From: Kitasatospora phosalacinea
GTDB lineage: Bacteria > Actinomycetota > Actinomycetes > Streptomycetales > Streptomycetaceae
Reading direction: 5' to 3'
DNA: 31,836 nucleotides
Assembly: GCF_000716545.1 (NCBI RefSeq)
Contig: NZ_JNWZ01000081.1
Coordinates: forward strand, 1-31,836
The notes beneath the pieces are model-generated. The model made no database searches and was not told the DNA's origin. It worked only from the letters and a program-made list of their open reading frames with translations. Of the stretch, positions 31,613-31,836 are shown piece by piece. Both the position numbers and the translations under genes were made by a program. Every line of letters starts with the position of its first letter. The stretch's first letter is position 1.

Positions 31613-31663
31613 GGCTCGGATAGTAGCGCCCCCGGCGGACGCGGGTGGGGCGGGTCGACGGCC

Positions 31664-31693
31664 TTGACCCGCCCCGGCCGGGCACCGTAGCGT
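31664..31693 (+). promoter_or_regulatory. Outward promoter (+) divergent from the LacI gene
   Basis: TTGACC (31664-31669) and TAGCGT (31688-31693) are 18 bp apart on the plus strand. Transcription would start near 31700, inside the inverted repeat below, and run out of the window. Its gene is therefore not in view. Confidence 0.55.
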
Positions 31694-31732
31694 CACCGCA
31701 ACATTCGCGCACTGTTCGAAATGTTTGCGGTG
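31694..31732. promoter_or_regulatory. Inverted-repeat operator at the outward promoter
   Basis: CACCGCAACATTCG (31694-31707) and CGAAATGTTTGCGGTG (31717-31732) are inverted copies of each other apart from two inserted bases. The left arm, read on the minus strand, gives CGAATGTTGCG, 10 of 11 positions identical to the deacetylase operator at 30472-30482. The LacI protein is the obvious candidate to bind both. Confidence 0.7.
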
Positions 31733-31836
31733 CTAGGCGGGTTGGAGAGGGGCGAATCGGCCCGCCGGGGGGTCAGGCGGGGGCCGGTGGGGGTCAGGCG
31801 GGGGCAGGCAGGGGGGCGGGCGGGGCGGGGGAGGGC
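31733..31836. repeat. G-rich end of window with short direct repeats
   Basis: The last 100 bp are dominated by G-runs with GGGTCAGGCGGGGGC occurring twice (about 31770 and 31792). No gene start is visible. The G-runs could form a G-quadruplex in the leader of the outward transcript. Confidence 0.4.

Overview
The window is very GC-rich actinobacterial chromosome, most likely from a Streptomyces or Kitasatospora relative. The signs are strong GC bias at third codon positions, GTG and TTG starts, GGAGG-type ribosome binding sites, a 388-residue class I xylose isomerase typical of Streptomyces, and many one-gene regulators of the TetR, LacI, ROK and NarL types. I found no tRNA, rRNA, CRISPR array, transposase or phage gene. 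The family calls come from motifs read by eye, not from a database search.

Left part (1-9150), beta-1,3-glucan theme. A secreted protein with two F5/8C (CBM32-like) domains and a GH55-type beta-1,3-glucanase domain (418-3027) sits behind a promoter flanked by two GAGAGCGCTCTC palindromes. It converges on two overlapping ABC-F genes (3104-6351, minus). A 700-bp region with three large inverted repeats separates these from the most remarkable gene of the window (7059-9080). This gene encodes one 673-residue polypeptide: an ECF-type sigma factor, a zinc-binding anti-sigma (HxxxCxxC) motif, one transmembrane helix, a Ser/Ala/Pro linker and an extracytoplasmic GH128-type beta-1,3-glucanase domain. 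It looks like a membrane-tethered transcription factor whose sensor is a glucanase fold.

Middle part (9167-21167). In order: an amidase; an MMPL/RND-type exporter; a quinone-oxidoreductase-like enzyme divergent from a TTG-started TetR gene, with three operators exactly 21 bp apart between them; a stand-alone AICAR formyltransferase behind a clear ZTP riboswitch, whose 3' flank can sequester the ribosome binding site; a small VOC protein; a broken protein-tyrosine-phosphatase fragment; a NarL-type two-component system; a class V aminotransferase preceded by a 15-bp minisatellite; and a TetR gene.

Right-middle part (21261-25161). An FAD monooxygenase is probably controlled by the divergent TetR through a 26-bp inverted repeat. 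It is followed by a TetR - aldo/keto reductase - quinone reductase operon whose promoter lies between two arms of an inverted repeat.

Right end (25259-31836), pentose and polysaccharide theme. xylA and xylB are divergent, and a ROK-family (XylR-like) regulator follows xylB. A CE4 deacetylase and a LacI-family regulator follow. CGAAANTTTCG-like operators sit just downstream of a consensus promoter for the deacetylase, and again at a plus-strand promoter that fires out of the window. This suggests a small LacI regulon centred on this edge.
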